NCBI GenBank assembly: GCA_964355545.1
Contig: CAYHEK010000009.1
Location: 1 to 29,606 of the forward strand
Source of the DNA: JAPLGE01 sp964355545
Lineage (GTDB): Bacteria; Bipolaricaulota; Bipolaricaulia; UBA7950; UBA9294
DNA length: 29,606 nt
Reading direction: 5' to 3'
The notes under the pieces were generated by a model, which did no database searches, was not told where the DNA came from, and saw only the letters and a program-made list of their open reading frames with translations. Each line of letters begins with the position of its first letter. Position 1 is the first letter of the stretch. Of the stretch, positions 21,633 through 29,606 are shown one piece after another. The translations under genes and the position numbers were made by a program.

Positions 21633-22489
21633 AAGTGCTGAAGGCGGAAGCCCTCGGGTTCTGTTTCGGCGTCCGCCGCGCGATCGAGATGGCGCGGGCC
21701 GCGGCCGAGTCGGCGCCCGTCTACACTCTGGGCTCCGTCGTCCACAACGCCGCGGTGGTCGACGCGCTCGCTCTTGAGGGAGCACGGCCCGTCGCGAGGC
21801 TCGACGAGGTCCCGAACCGCTCGACGGTCGTCATCACCGCGCACGGAGCCGGGCCCGCGGCCTACGACGCGATTCGCCGGCGCGGCCTTGTGCTCGTCGA
21901 TGCGACCTGTCCGATCGTGAGGAGGACGCAGGAGCGGGCGGCCGTTTTCGCCGGGCGAGGGTTCCGAGTGCTCGTGTACGGAGACGAGCGGCACCCGGAG
22001 GTGCGGGGGATCCTGGAGTGGACGAAGGGGCAGGGAATCGCGAGTCTCTCCTCGGCGATTCGGCCGGAGGTGGGGGAGAAGGGCCTCGCCCTTCTCTCCC
22101 AGACGACGATGCGGCGTGGAGACTTCGAGGCGTTCGCGCAAAAGATCGTCGGAAGGCACCATGACGGGACTTTGGAGTTCCGCGTGGTGGACACGACGTG
22201 CCCGGAGACGACTCGGCGCTACGAGGCAGCGCGGGACCTTGCAGGGAGGGTCGAGGTCATGGTCGTCGTCGGGAGCCCCGCCTCGGCGAACACGAGCCGG
22301 CTGGTTGAGGTGTCGCGTGAGGCTGGCCTTCCCACGCACGCGGTCGAGCGCGCATCGGATCTCATCTTTCGCTCGTTCGAGAAGATCGCCCGCTGCGGGG
22401 TGACGGCCGGGACCTCGACCCCCGCGGACGAGATCGACGAGGTCGTCGCGCGTCTTTCCTCCTTCGGCACTGCCGAGCTTCCTAGCTGA
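21629..22489 (+). CDS. ispH: IspH, HMBPP reductase
   Basis: A 286-residue [4Fe-4S] enzyme that converts HMBPP to isopentenyl and dimethylallyl diphosphate, the last MEP step. Cluster cysteines are visible in ALGFCFGVRRA (near residue 12), DATCPIVRR (near 92) and ARCGVTAGTSTP (near 255). H-G-A-G-P and G-S-P-A-S-A-N-T-S-R-L correspond to the substrate-binding stretches. The length is slightly below the usual 300 or so, with no conserved part missing. The GTG start overlaps the ispG stop by 4 bases. No clear terminator follows before the aconitase promoter. Confidence 0.97.
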   Translation: MKVLKAEALGFCFGVRRAIEMARAAAESAPVYTLGSVVHNAAVVDALALEGARPVARLDEVPNRSTVVITAHGAGPAAYDAIRRRGLVLVDATCPIVRRTQERAAVFAGRGFRVLVYGDERHPEVRGILEWTKGQGIASLSSAIRPEVGEKGLALLSQTTMRRGDFEAFAQKIVGRHHDGTLEFRVVDTTCPETTRRYEAARDLAGRVEVMVVVGSPASANTSRLVEVSREAGLPTHAVERASDLIFRSFEKIARCGVTAGTSTPADEIDEVVARLSSFGTAELPS

Positions 22490-22535
22490 AGTGGCGCGCC
22501 CAGGCCGGCCGCGTCGCGGAGCCGCCCCGTTCGTC

Positions 22536-22579
22536 CTTGATTTCGGACTCAAGAACCGCTAGGATAATCACAACTTGAG
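22536..22579 (+). promoter_or_regulatory. Candidate operator: three CTTGAG-type half-sites around the promoter
   Basis: CTTGA (22536-22540) and TCAAG (22549-22553) form an inverted repeat over the -35 box. CTCAAG (22548-22553) and CTTGAG (22574-22579) form a second one, with 20 bases between the arms, that encloses the -10 box. A dimeric regulator bound here would block RNA polymerase. The IclR-family product of this operon is the obvious candidate, by inference only. Confidence 0.35.
22537..22565 (+). promoter_or_regulatory. Promoter of the aconitase-ATP-citrate lyase operon
   Basis: TTGATT (22537-22542), a 17-base spacer and TAGGAT (22560-22565), four of six consensus bases each. The predicted start is near 22572, with a leader of about 95 bases. 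The region is distinctly richer in A+T than the flanking genes. Confidence 0.5.
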
Positions 22580-22666
22580 AATGAAGTCCCATTTTCTTGG
22601 GAAAAACGTCGGTGCTCCGGACCAACTGCGGACGAGGGAGCCCGAGATGAGCCTTCGAGAGAGGTG

Positions 22667-24568
22667 ATGCGCGTGCCAAAGACGATGACGGAGAAGATCC
22701 TCGCCGAGCACATCCGCGAGGGGAAGCTTGAGAAGGGGACGGAAGTCGGGATCAAGATCGACCAGTGCCTGACGCAGGACTCGACCGGGACGATGGCGTG
22801 GCTCGAGTTCGAGTCGCTGGGCCTGGAGAAGGTGAAGGCGGAGGTGGTCGTCTCCTACAGCGACCACACGTCTCTGGGGTTCAAGGGCGAGTCGACGGAC
22901 GACCACATCTTCCTGCAGACGATCGCCTCCCACTACGGGGCGAAGTTCTCGAAGAACGGGAACGGCGTCTGCCACCAGGTGCACTACGAGCGGTTCGGGG
23001 TCCCGGGGAAGACCCTCCTCGGGTCGGACTCCCACACCCCCACCGCCGGCGGGATCGGGATGCTTGGGATCGGGGCCGGCGGAGCGGACGTCGCCGTGGC
23101 CATGAGCGGCGGGCTCTTCTACGTCGCCGTCCCCAAGGTGATGCAAGTCGTGCTCAAGGGGAAGCTCCCCTGGGGCGTGACGGCAAAGGACGTGGCTCTT
23201 GAGATCCTGCGGCGGATCACGGTGAAGGGCGGAGTCGGGTACTTCCTCGAGTTCGGCGGGCCGGGCGTGAAGACCCTCTCGGTCCCCGAGCGCGCGACGA
23301 TCACCAACATGTGCACCGAGACCGGCGCCACTTCCTCGATCTTCCCGTCCGACCTCGTGACCAAGCGCTTCTTCGAGATGCAGAACCGTCCTCAGGACTG
23401 GGTCGAGCTTTCCGCCGACAAGGGCGCGACCTACGACCAGACGCTCGAGATCGACCTTGAGGCCCTCGTGCCGCTCGTCGCCATGCCGGGGAGCCCGGAC
23501 AACGTCAAGCCGGTGACCGAGGTTGCTGGGACGAAGGTCGACCAGGTCTTCATCGGCTCCTGCACGAACGGCGGCTACCGCGATATCCGGGTGGTCGCCG
23601 AGATGCTCAAAGGGAAGCACGTCTCCCCGGACATCGACGTGATCGTATCGCCGGGGTCGCGGCAGGTGTGGGAGATGCTCGCCAAAGACGGGAGCTTCCT
23701 CGCCCTCACCGAGGCAGGCGTCCGCATGATCGAGCCAGGCTGCAACGCCTGCATCGGGATCGGCTTTGTCCCGGGGACGAACTCCCTGTCGCTTCGCACC
23801 GTGAACCGCAACTGGAAAGGGCGCGGCGGGAACGAGCTCGGGAAGCTTGCCCTCACGAGCCCGGAGGTCGCGGCGGCTTCCGCCCTCGAGGGGAAGATCG
23901 CCGACCCGCGGAGGCTCCCGCCGGTCGCCGTGCGCGTGACCAAGCTGATCGTCGACGACACGATGATCCTCGAGCCCAAGGGGAAATCCGTCGAGATCCG
24001 CCGCGCGCCGAACATCGCCAAGATGGCGGCGCCGAGGCCGCTCCCGCCCGTGCTTAAGGGCGAGGTGCTGCTCAAGGTTGGGGACGGGATCTCAACCGAC
24101 GCGATCCTCCCCGCCGGCCCGCTCACCCAGCACCTGCGGAGTAACCTCCCCGAGATCGCGAAGTTCACCTTCCACTACGAGGACAAGACCTTCGCCTCTC
24201 GCGTCGCGGAGAAGGGAGGCGGGTTCCTCGTCGCGGGCGACAACTACGGCCAGGGCTCGTCGCGCGAGCACGCCGCCCTCGCCCCGTGGCAGTTGGGGAT
24301 AAGAGCGGTCTTCGCCAAGAGCTACGCCCGCATCCACAAGGCGAACCTGATCAACGTGGGGATCATCCCGTTCGTGTGCACCACGGCCGGGATCGACAAG
24401 GGCGACCTTCTCGAGATCGACGTCTCGAACCTGTCCGGTCCCCTCACCCTGAAGAATAAGACCAAGGGGACGACGATCCCGGTGAAGGCCGAGCTCTCCG
24501 GTCGCGACATCCGCATGGTGAAGGCCGGTGGCCTCCTCGCCATGGGGCTCGCCGACCAGAAAAAGTAG
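22667..24568 (+). CDS. Aconitate hydratase, single-chain 630-residue type
   Basis: A 633-residue [4Fe-4S] enzyme interconverting citrate and isocitrate. The cluster cysteines are in IGSCTNGGYRD and GCNACIGIGF. The substrate-binding stretch L-L-G-S-D-S-H-T-P-T-A-G-G lies in the first half, and the C-terminal swivel domain carries D-N-Y-G-Q-G-S-S-R-E-H-A-A. It belongs to the shorter aconitase group related to homoaconitase/LeuC-LeuD rather than to AcnA (about 890 residues). The start is ambiguous: ATG at 22667 lies only 2 bases after GAGAGG, while GTG at 22673 has normal spacing and would give MPKTMTEKIL. It heads the operon and here would work towards citrate-to-isocitrate interconversion within a reductive TCA segment. 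Confidence 0.95.
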   Translation: MRVPKTMTEKILAEHIREGKLEKGTEVGIKIDQCLTQDSTGTMAWLEFESLGLEKVKAEVVVSYSDHTSLGFKGESTDDHIFLQTIASHYGAKFSKNGNGVCHQVHYERFGVPGKTLLGSDSHTPTAGGIGMLGIGAGGADVAVAMSGGLFYVAVPKVMQVVLKGKLPWGVTAKDVALEILRRITVKGGVGYFLEFGGPGVKTLSVPERATITNMCTETGATSSIFPSDLVTKRFFEMQNRPQDWVELSADKGATYDQTLEIDLEALVPLVAMPGSPDNVKPVTEVAGTKVDQVFIGSCTNGGYRDIRVVAEMLKGKHVSPDIDVIVSPGSRQVWEMLAKDGSFLALTEAGVRMIEPGCNACIGIGFVPGTNSLSLRTVNRNWKGRGGNELGKLALTSPEVAAASALEGKIADPRRLPPVAVRVTKLIVDDTMILEPKGKSVEIRRAPNIAKMAAPRPLPPVLKGEVLLKVGDGISTDAILPAGPLTQHLRSNLPEIAKFTFHYEDKTFASRVAEKGGGFLVAGDNYGQGSSREHAALAPWQLGIRAVFAKSYARIHKANLINVGIIPFVCTTAGIDKGDLLEIDVSNLSGPLTLKNKTKGTTIPVKAELSGRDIRMVKAGGLLAMGLADQKK

Positions 24569-24603
24569 CTTTCGGGGTGTCGGGGGCGCTCGAGGAAGCT
24601 TCG

Positions 24604-25356
24604 ATGAACACGCTCGAGAAGTGCGTCAAGATCCTCTCCCTCTTCGCGGAAGGCCGGCCGGTCTTCTCCGTAGCCGAGATCGCGAGTCGGGTTGGCATAC
24701 CCAAGAGCACGATCTATCGCCATGTCGCTGCCCTCAAGGTCCACGGCCTCCTCGAGGAGGACGTCCGCACCGGCGACTACCGCCTGGGCGGGAAGATCCT
24801 CGAGCTCGCGGCGAGCGCGAGGCGCCGGGGGCTCGTCGAGATCGCCCTCCCCATCATGGAGAGTCTCTCCAAGGAGACGGGGGAGACCTTCATCCTCGCC
24901 GGGCTCAACCAGATGAAGGGGATTTGTCTCGAGCGGGTCGAGGGTCACCACGCCCTGCGCGTCTCGCACGAGCGCGGGGCGGTCTTTCCCCTCCACGCAG
25001 GAGCCTCAGGGAAAGTCCTCCTCGCCCACCTCGACCAGGGCGAGCAGAAGCGGATCATCGAGGAGGGCGGGCTCCCGCGGTTCTCCCCGACGACGATCAC
25101 CGACAAGAAGACGCTCCTCGCCGAGCTTCTCCGGATCAAGGATCAGGGCTACGCGACAAGCGCCGGAGAGGTGATCGCCCACACCTACGGGGTCGCGGGT
25201 CCGATCTTCGCCTCAACCGGCAAGATCCTCGCCGCGCTCACCGTCTCTGCCCCGGCTGAGAGGCTCGCCGGGGCGAGGAGGCGCGAGATGATTCGCCTCG
25301 TCGTCGAGGCGGCGAAGGCGATCACGAGAGAAGTTTCCAGGTACGACGTGCACTAG
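24604..25356 (+). CDS. IclR-family transcription regulator
   Basis: A 250-residue regulator. The N-terminal winged helix-turn-helix covers about 5-65, with the recognition region S-V-A-E-I-A-S-R-V-G-I-P-K-S-T-I-Y-R-H. The C-terminal effector-binding domain contains the typical H-A-G-A-S-G-K-V-L-L-A. IclR proteins sense small metabolites; E. coli IclR controls the glyoxylate shunt and responds to glyoxylate and pyruvate. ATG at 24604 with GAGGAA upstream is preferred to GTG at 24577. The gene lies 35 bases after aconitase and 24 bases before isocitrate dehydrogenase, inside the operon, so it probably controls its own operon in response to a TCA-cycle or acetyl-CoA-related metabolite. Confidence 0.94.
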   Translation: MNTLEKCVKILSLFAEGRPVFSVAEIASRVGIPKSTIYRHVAALKVHGLLEEDVRTGDYRLGGKILELAASARRRGLVEIALPIMESLSKETGETFILAGLNQMKGICLERVEGHHALRVSHERGAVFPLHAGASGKVLLAHLDQGEQKRIIEEGGLPRFSPTTITDKKTLLAELLRIKDQGYATSAGEVIAHTYGVAGPIFASTGKILAALTVSAPAERLAGARRREMIRLVVEAAKAITREVSRYDVH

Positions 25357-25380
25357 AAAAGGAACGGAAGGAGACAAGCG

Positions 25381-26682
<1,302 letters not shown>

Positions 26683-26692
26683 GGGAGAACGG

Positions 26693-27838
26693 ATGGCACA
26701 GAAAGGAATCCGCGAGTACGACGCGAAACGNNNNNNNNNNNNNNNNNNNNNNNNNNNNNNNNNNNNNNNNNNNNNNNNNNNNNNNNNNNNNNNNNNNNNN
26801 NNNNNNNNNNNNNNNNNNNNNNNNNNNNNNAAAGAGGTGACGATCGAGCAGACGACGGGGAAGACGACCGGCACACTGACTGACTTCCTCATCGAGCCGT
26901 TCGCCCCGCACGACGCCGAGTACTATCTCGCGTTTACCTCCTCGCGCGAGAAAGACACGATCCACTTCTCGCCCAAGGGCGGGGTGGACATCGAGTCGGT
27001 GTGGTCGACCGTCGTCACGATCGAGGTCCCCATCCTCGGCGACATCGCGAAGATCGACGTCGCCTCGAAGCTCCCGAACGTCCCGGAGAAGAAGACGGTC
27101 GCCGAGTTCATCGAGGTCCTCTACCGAGTCTTTTGCGACTACTTCTTCAGCTACCTTGAGTTCAACCCGATCGCCTTCTCCAAGGGGCGGCTCATTCCGC
27201 TTGACACCGTGGCCAAGCTCGACGACACGGCCGCCTTCCAGTGCGCGGAGAAGTGGGGAAAGCTCTCGTTCCCGCGCGCGTTCGGCAAGGCCGTCTCTAA
27301 GGAGGAGGAGTACGTCGAGTCGCTCGACGCAAAGACCGGGGCCTCGCTCAAGCTCACGATCTTGAATCCCAAGGGGCGCGTCTGGCTCCTCGTCGCCGGC
27401 GGGGGCGCGAGCGTCATCTACGCCGACACCGTCGTCGACCTGGGCTACGCCAAGGAGCTCGCGAACTACGGCGAGTACTCGGGCGACCCCTCGACCGAGC
27501 TCACCTACGAGTACACGAAGACCCTCGTCGACCTCATGACCCGCGAGAAGGATCGAGAGGGACGGCCCAAGTACCTCCTCGTCGGCGGCGGGATCGCGAA
27601 CTTCACCGACGTCGCCAAGACCTTCACCGGGATCATCCAGGCCCTCGACGAGTACAAGGAGAAGCTCCGCGCCTGCAATGTCAAGATCTACGTCCGCCGC
27701 GGCGGCCCAAACTACAAGGAGGGCCTGGAAAACATGCGCAAGCTCGGGGAGCGGATCGGAATACCGCTTGAGGTCTACGGACCGGAGACGCACATGACGC
27801 GGATCGTCTCCCTCGCCTTGGAGGAGGCCCGCAAATGA
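26693..27838 (+). CDS. aclB: ATP-citrate lyase, beta (ATP-grasp) subunit, interrupted by an assembly gap
   Basis: This is the subunit that, with AclA, cleaves citrate with ATP and CoA to acetyl-CoA and oxaloacetate. After the gap the sequence follows the N-terminal half of animal ATP-citrate lyase: D-F-L-I-E-P-F-A-P-H, then S-Y-L-E-F-N-P, D-A-K-T-G-A-S-L-K-L-T, V-A-G-G-G-A-S-V-I-Y and Y-V-R-R-G-G-P-N-Y-K-E-G-L near the end. GGGAGA before ATG marks the start, and the first 12 residues are visible. A 100-base N run follows, so most of the N-terminal part of the ATP-grasp region is unknown. The frame continues across the run if it is taken as exactly 100 bases. The stop overlaps the aclA start by 4 bases. 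Confidence 0.93.
   Translation: MAQKGIREYDAKXXXXXXXXXXXXXXXXXXXXXXXXXXXXXXXXXXKEVTIEQTTGKTTGTLTDFLIEPFAPHDAEYYLAFTSSREKDTIHFSPKGGVDIESVWSTVVTIEVPILGDIAKIDVASKLPNVPEKKTVAEFIEVLYRVFCDYFFSYLEFNPIAFSKGRLIPLDTVAKLDDTAAFQCAEKWGKLSFPRAFGKAVSKEEEYVESLDAKTGASLKLTILNPKGRVWLLVAGGGASVIYADTVVDLGYAKELANYGEYSGDPSTELTYEYTKTLVDLMTREKDREGRPKYLLVGGGIANFTDVAKTFTGIIQALDEYKEKLRACNVKIYVRRGGPNYKEGLENMRKLGERIGIPLEVYGPETHMTRIVSLALEEARK
26731..26830. other. Assembly gap of 100 N
   Basis: Exactly 100 undetermined bases inside aclB. A run of 100 is the conventional placeholder for a gap of unknown size. Compared with the animal enzyme, about 75 residues should stand between the last residue before and the first after the run, so the true gap is probably longer than 100 bases. 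Confidence 0.98.
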
Positions 27839-29606
27839 AGAAGGACTACGAGCTCTTTACGAACGAGACCAAGGCGTTCATCTACGGAGAGCAGCTCCGC
27901 GCGGCGCAGCGCATGCTCGACTTCGACTACCTCTGCCGCCGCAAGGACCCGAGCGTCGTCGCCCTCATCACCCCCGAGCGAGGAGGCTTCGAGAAGTTCT
28001 TCTGGGGGACGAAGGAGATCCGCGTCCCGCGGGAGACGAGCCTGAAGGCGGCCGCGGCCCGCTTTCCCGAGGCCGACGTCCTTGTTAACTTCGCCTCACA
28101 GCGCTCGGCCTACGACGTGACGGTCGAGGCCCTCGAGGTCCCGACGATCCGCACGATCGCCGTGATCGCGGAGGGGATCCCCGAGCGCCAGTCGCGCCGG
28201 ATGGCCGCCCTCGCCAAGGAGAAGGGGAAATGGATCATCGGCCCGGCCACGGTCGGAGGGGTCAAGGCGGGCTCTTTCAAGATCGGGAACGCCGCCGGCA
28301 CGATGGAGAATATCAAGGAGGCGAAGCTCTTCCGGCCCGGGTCGGTCGGGTTCGTCTCCGTCTCCGGAGGCCTGTCGAACGAAGCCTACAACATCGTCGC
28401 TCGCACGACCGACGGCCTGAACGAGGGAATCGCGATCGGCGGCGACGCCTACCCCGGCTCGACGTTGCTCGACCATCTCCTGCGGTTCGAAAAGAACCCC
28501 GAGATCAAGCTCCTCGTCTGTCTCGGCGAAGTCGGCGGGACCAAGGAATACGAGATCGCCGAGGCGGTGAAGTCAAAGAAGATCCAAAAACCCCTCGTCA
28601 TGTGGGCGACCGGGACCTGCGCCAAGGTCCTCCCCGGGCAGGTGCAGTTCGGCCACGCCGGCGCCAAGGCGAACACGGCCGAGGAGACGGCCGACGCGAA
28701 GAACGAAGCCCTGCGCAAGGCGGGCGTCATCGTCCCCACCTCCTTCGACGACTATCACTCAAAGATCAAGGAGACCTACGAGCGGCTGGTAAAGGAAGGG
28801 AAGATCGTCCCGGCGAAGGACGTCGTCCCGCCGAACGTCCCGATCGACTACGCCCAGGCCAAGGCCGAGGGCCTCGTCCGCCGGCCGACGAACTTCGTCT
28901 CCACGATCTGCGACGAGCGCGGCGAGGTCCACAACTACTGCGGCGTCCCGATCGATCAGGTGATCGAGAAGGGCTACGGGATCGGCGGCGTGATCGGGCT
29001 CCTCTGGTTCAAGAAGGAGATCCCGCCCTACGCCTGCCGGTTCATCGAGATGGTCGTCCAGATCATCGCCGACCACGGGCCGGCGGTGTCGGGTGCGCAC
29101 AACACGATCGTCGCCGCGCGAGCGGGGAAGGACATGATCAGCTCGCTCGTCTCCGGCGTCCTCACCATCGGCCCGCGCTTCGGCGGGGCGGTGAACGGCG
29201 CGGCCGAGCACTTCCTCTTTGGCCTCCGCAACAAGCTTGGCCCGCGTGAGTTCATCGACGCCATGAAGACGAAGAACGTCCGCATCCAGGGGATCGGGCA
29301 CCGGCTCCACTCGCTCGAGAACCCCGACGCCCGCGTCGAGATCATGAAGGGCTTCGCGAAGAAACACTTCAAGGCGACCCCGCTCCTCGACTACGCGCTT
29401 TCGGTCGAGCAGGTGACGACGCAGAAGAAGAATAACCTCATCCTGAACGTCGACGGCTGCATCGGCGTCCTCCTCGTCGACCTCCTGAAGGAGCTCAAGT
29501 TCACCGACCCGGAGATCGACGAGATGATCAAGGCGGGTCTCTTCAACGCCTTCTTCGTCCTCGGCCGCTCGATCGGCCTCATCGGCCACTACTTCGACCA
29601 GATCCG
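27835..29606 (+). CDS. aclA: ATP-citrate lyase, alpha (citrate synthase-like) subunit, cut by window end
   Basis: 590 codons are visible and the frame is still open at the window edge; family members are about 610 residues, so only the last 15-20 are missing. The first half is a succinyl-CoA synthetase-like CoA and phosphohistidine module, with the phosphorylated histidine H274 in Q-F-G-H-A-G-A-K. The second half is a citrate synthase-like lyase domain with S-G-A-H-N-T-I-V-A-A-R, G-I-G-H-R (H489) and L-N-V-D-G-C-I-G-V. The heteromeric AclB/AclA arrangement is the one found in Chlorobi, Aquificales and Epsilonproteobacteria. The ATG overlaps the aclB stop (ATGA), so the subunits are made together. 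Confidence 0.97.
   Translation, partial: MKKDYELFTNETKAFIYGEQLRAAQRMLDFDYLCRRKDPSVVALITPERGGFEKFFWGTKEIRVPRETSLKAAAARFPEADVLVNFASQRSAYDVTVEALEVPTIRTIAVIAEGIPERQSRRMAALAKEKGKWIIGPATVGGVKAGSFKIGNAAGTMENIKEAKLFRPGSVGFVSVSGGLSNEAYNIVARTTDGLNEGIAIGGDAYPGSTLLDHLLRFEKNPEIKLLVCLGEVGGTKEYEIAEAVKSKKIQKPLVMWATGTCAKVLPGQVQFGHAGAKANTAEETADAKNEALRKAGVIVPTSFDDYHSKIKETYERLVKEGKIVPAKDVVPPNVPIDYAQAKAEGLVRRPTNFVSTICDERGEVHNYCGVPIDQVIEKGYGIGGVIGLLWFKKEIPPYACRFIEMVVQIIADHGPAVSGAHNTIVAARAGKDMISSLVSGVLTIGPRFGGAVNGAAEHFLFGLRNKLGPREFIDAMKTKNVRIQGIGHRLHSLENPDARVEIMKGFAKKHFKATPLLDYALSVEQVTTQKKNNLILNVDGCIGVLLVDLLKELKFTDPEIDEMIKAGLFNAFFVLGRSIGLIGHYFDQI

Overview
The window is a G+C-rich, gene-dense bacterial scaffold. 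It contains a 100-base run of N (26731-26830), the usual mark of a joined metagenome or draft scaffold. Start codons are often GTG, Shine-Dalgarno sequences are clear, and several neighbouring genes overlap by 4-12 bases. The MEP-pathway enzymes IspG and IspH, a CIRCE heat-shock operator, an archaeal/anaerobe-style split transketolase and ATP-citrate lyase together point to an anaerobic or microaerophilic, possibly autotrophic bacterium from a little-cultivated lineage. A Bipolaricaulota/Acetothermia-like candidate phylum is my guess, held with low confidence. No tRNA, rRNA, CRISPR array, insertion sequence or phage gene was seen.

Layout: 136-1656 (minus) holds a terminator-like hairpin, a DUF1573/rhodanese-like exported protein and a TlpA-type thioredoxin. 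1998-5170 (plus) holds an AbrB/MazE-type regulator, a two-gene ABC-2 exporter and an orphan N-terminal transketolase subunit. 5159-9912 (minus) holds, in transcription order, a TauE/SafE permease, a single-domain asparaginase homologue, a ClpB-like ATPase behind a promoter plus CIRCE operator, and a thioredoxin-reductase-like flavoprotein. 10067-10645 (plus) is an HD-domain protein and 10660-11124 (minus) a YbaK-type deacylase. 11328-13641 (plus) is an unknown membrane protein, YajC and SecD, with no SecF. 13583-14563 (minus) is HolA. 14674-16156 (plus) is RNase HI and a 2-hydroxyacid dehydrogenase. 16094-16480 (minus) is a small protein made of two copies of a cysteine motif. 16561-19116 (plus) is a DUF401 membrane protein and a sugar-isomerase-like protein.

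Two metabolic clusters fill the right-hand third. 19178-22489 carries DUF3467, a polyprenyl diphosphate synthase, IspG and IspH, which covers the end of the MEP pathway and chain elongation. 22667-29606 carries aconitase, an IclR-family regulator, NADP-type isocitrate dehydrogenase and the two ATP-citrate lyase subunits. The gaps here are 35, 24 and 10 bases, then a 4-base overlap, so this looks like one operon. Run in reverse it converts 2-oxoglutarate to isocitrate, citrate, then acetyl-CoA plus oxaloacetate, which is the signature segment of the reductive TCA cycle. The IclR gene inside the operon and the CTTGAG-type inverted repeats around the upstream promoter suggest dedicated control.

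The observations most worth a second look are the IclR-containing reductive-TCA operon, the ClpB-like ATPase that lacks the middle coiled-coil domain yet keeps a CIRCE operator, the duplicated cysteine-motif protein, the flavoprotein without NADPH-binding motifs, the asparaginase homologue without its catalytic lysine, and the yajC-secD locus without secF.
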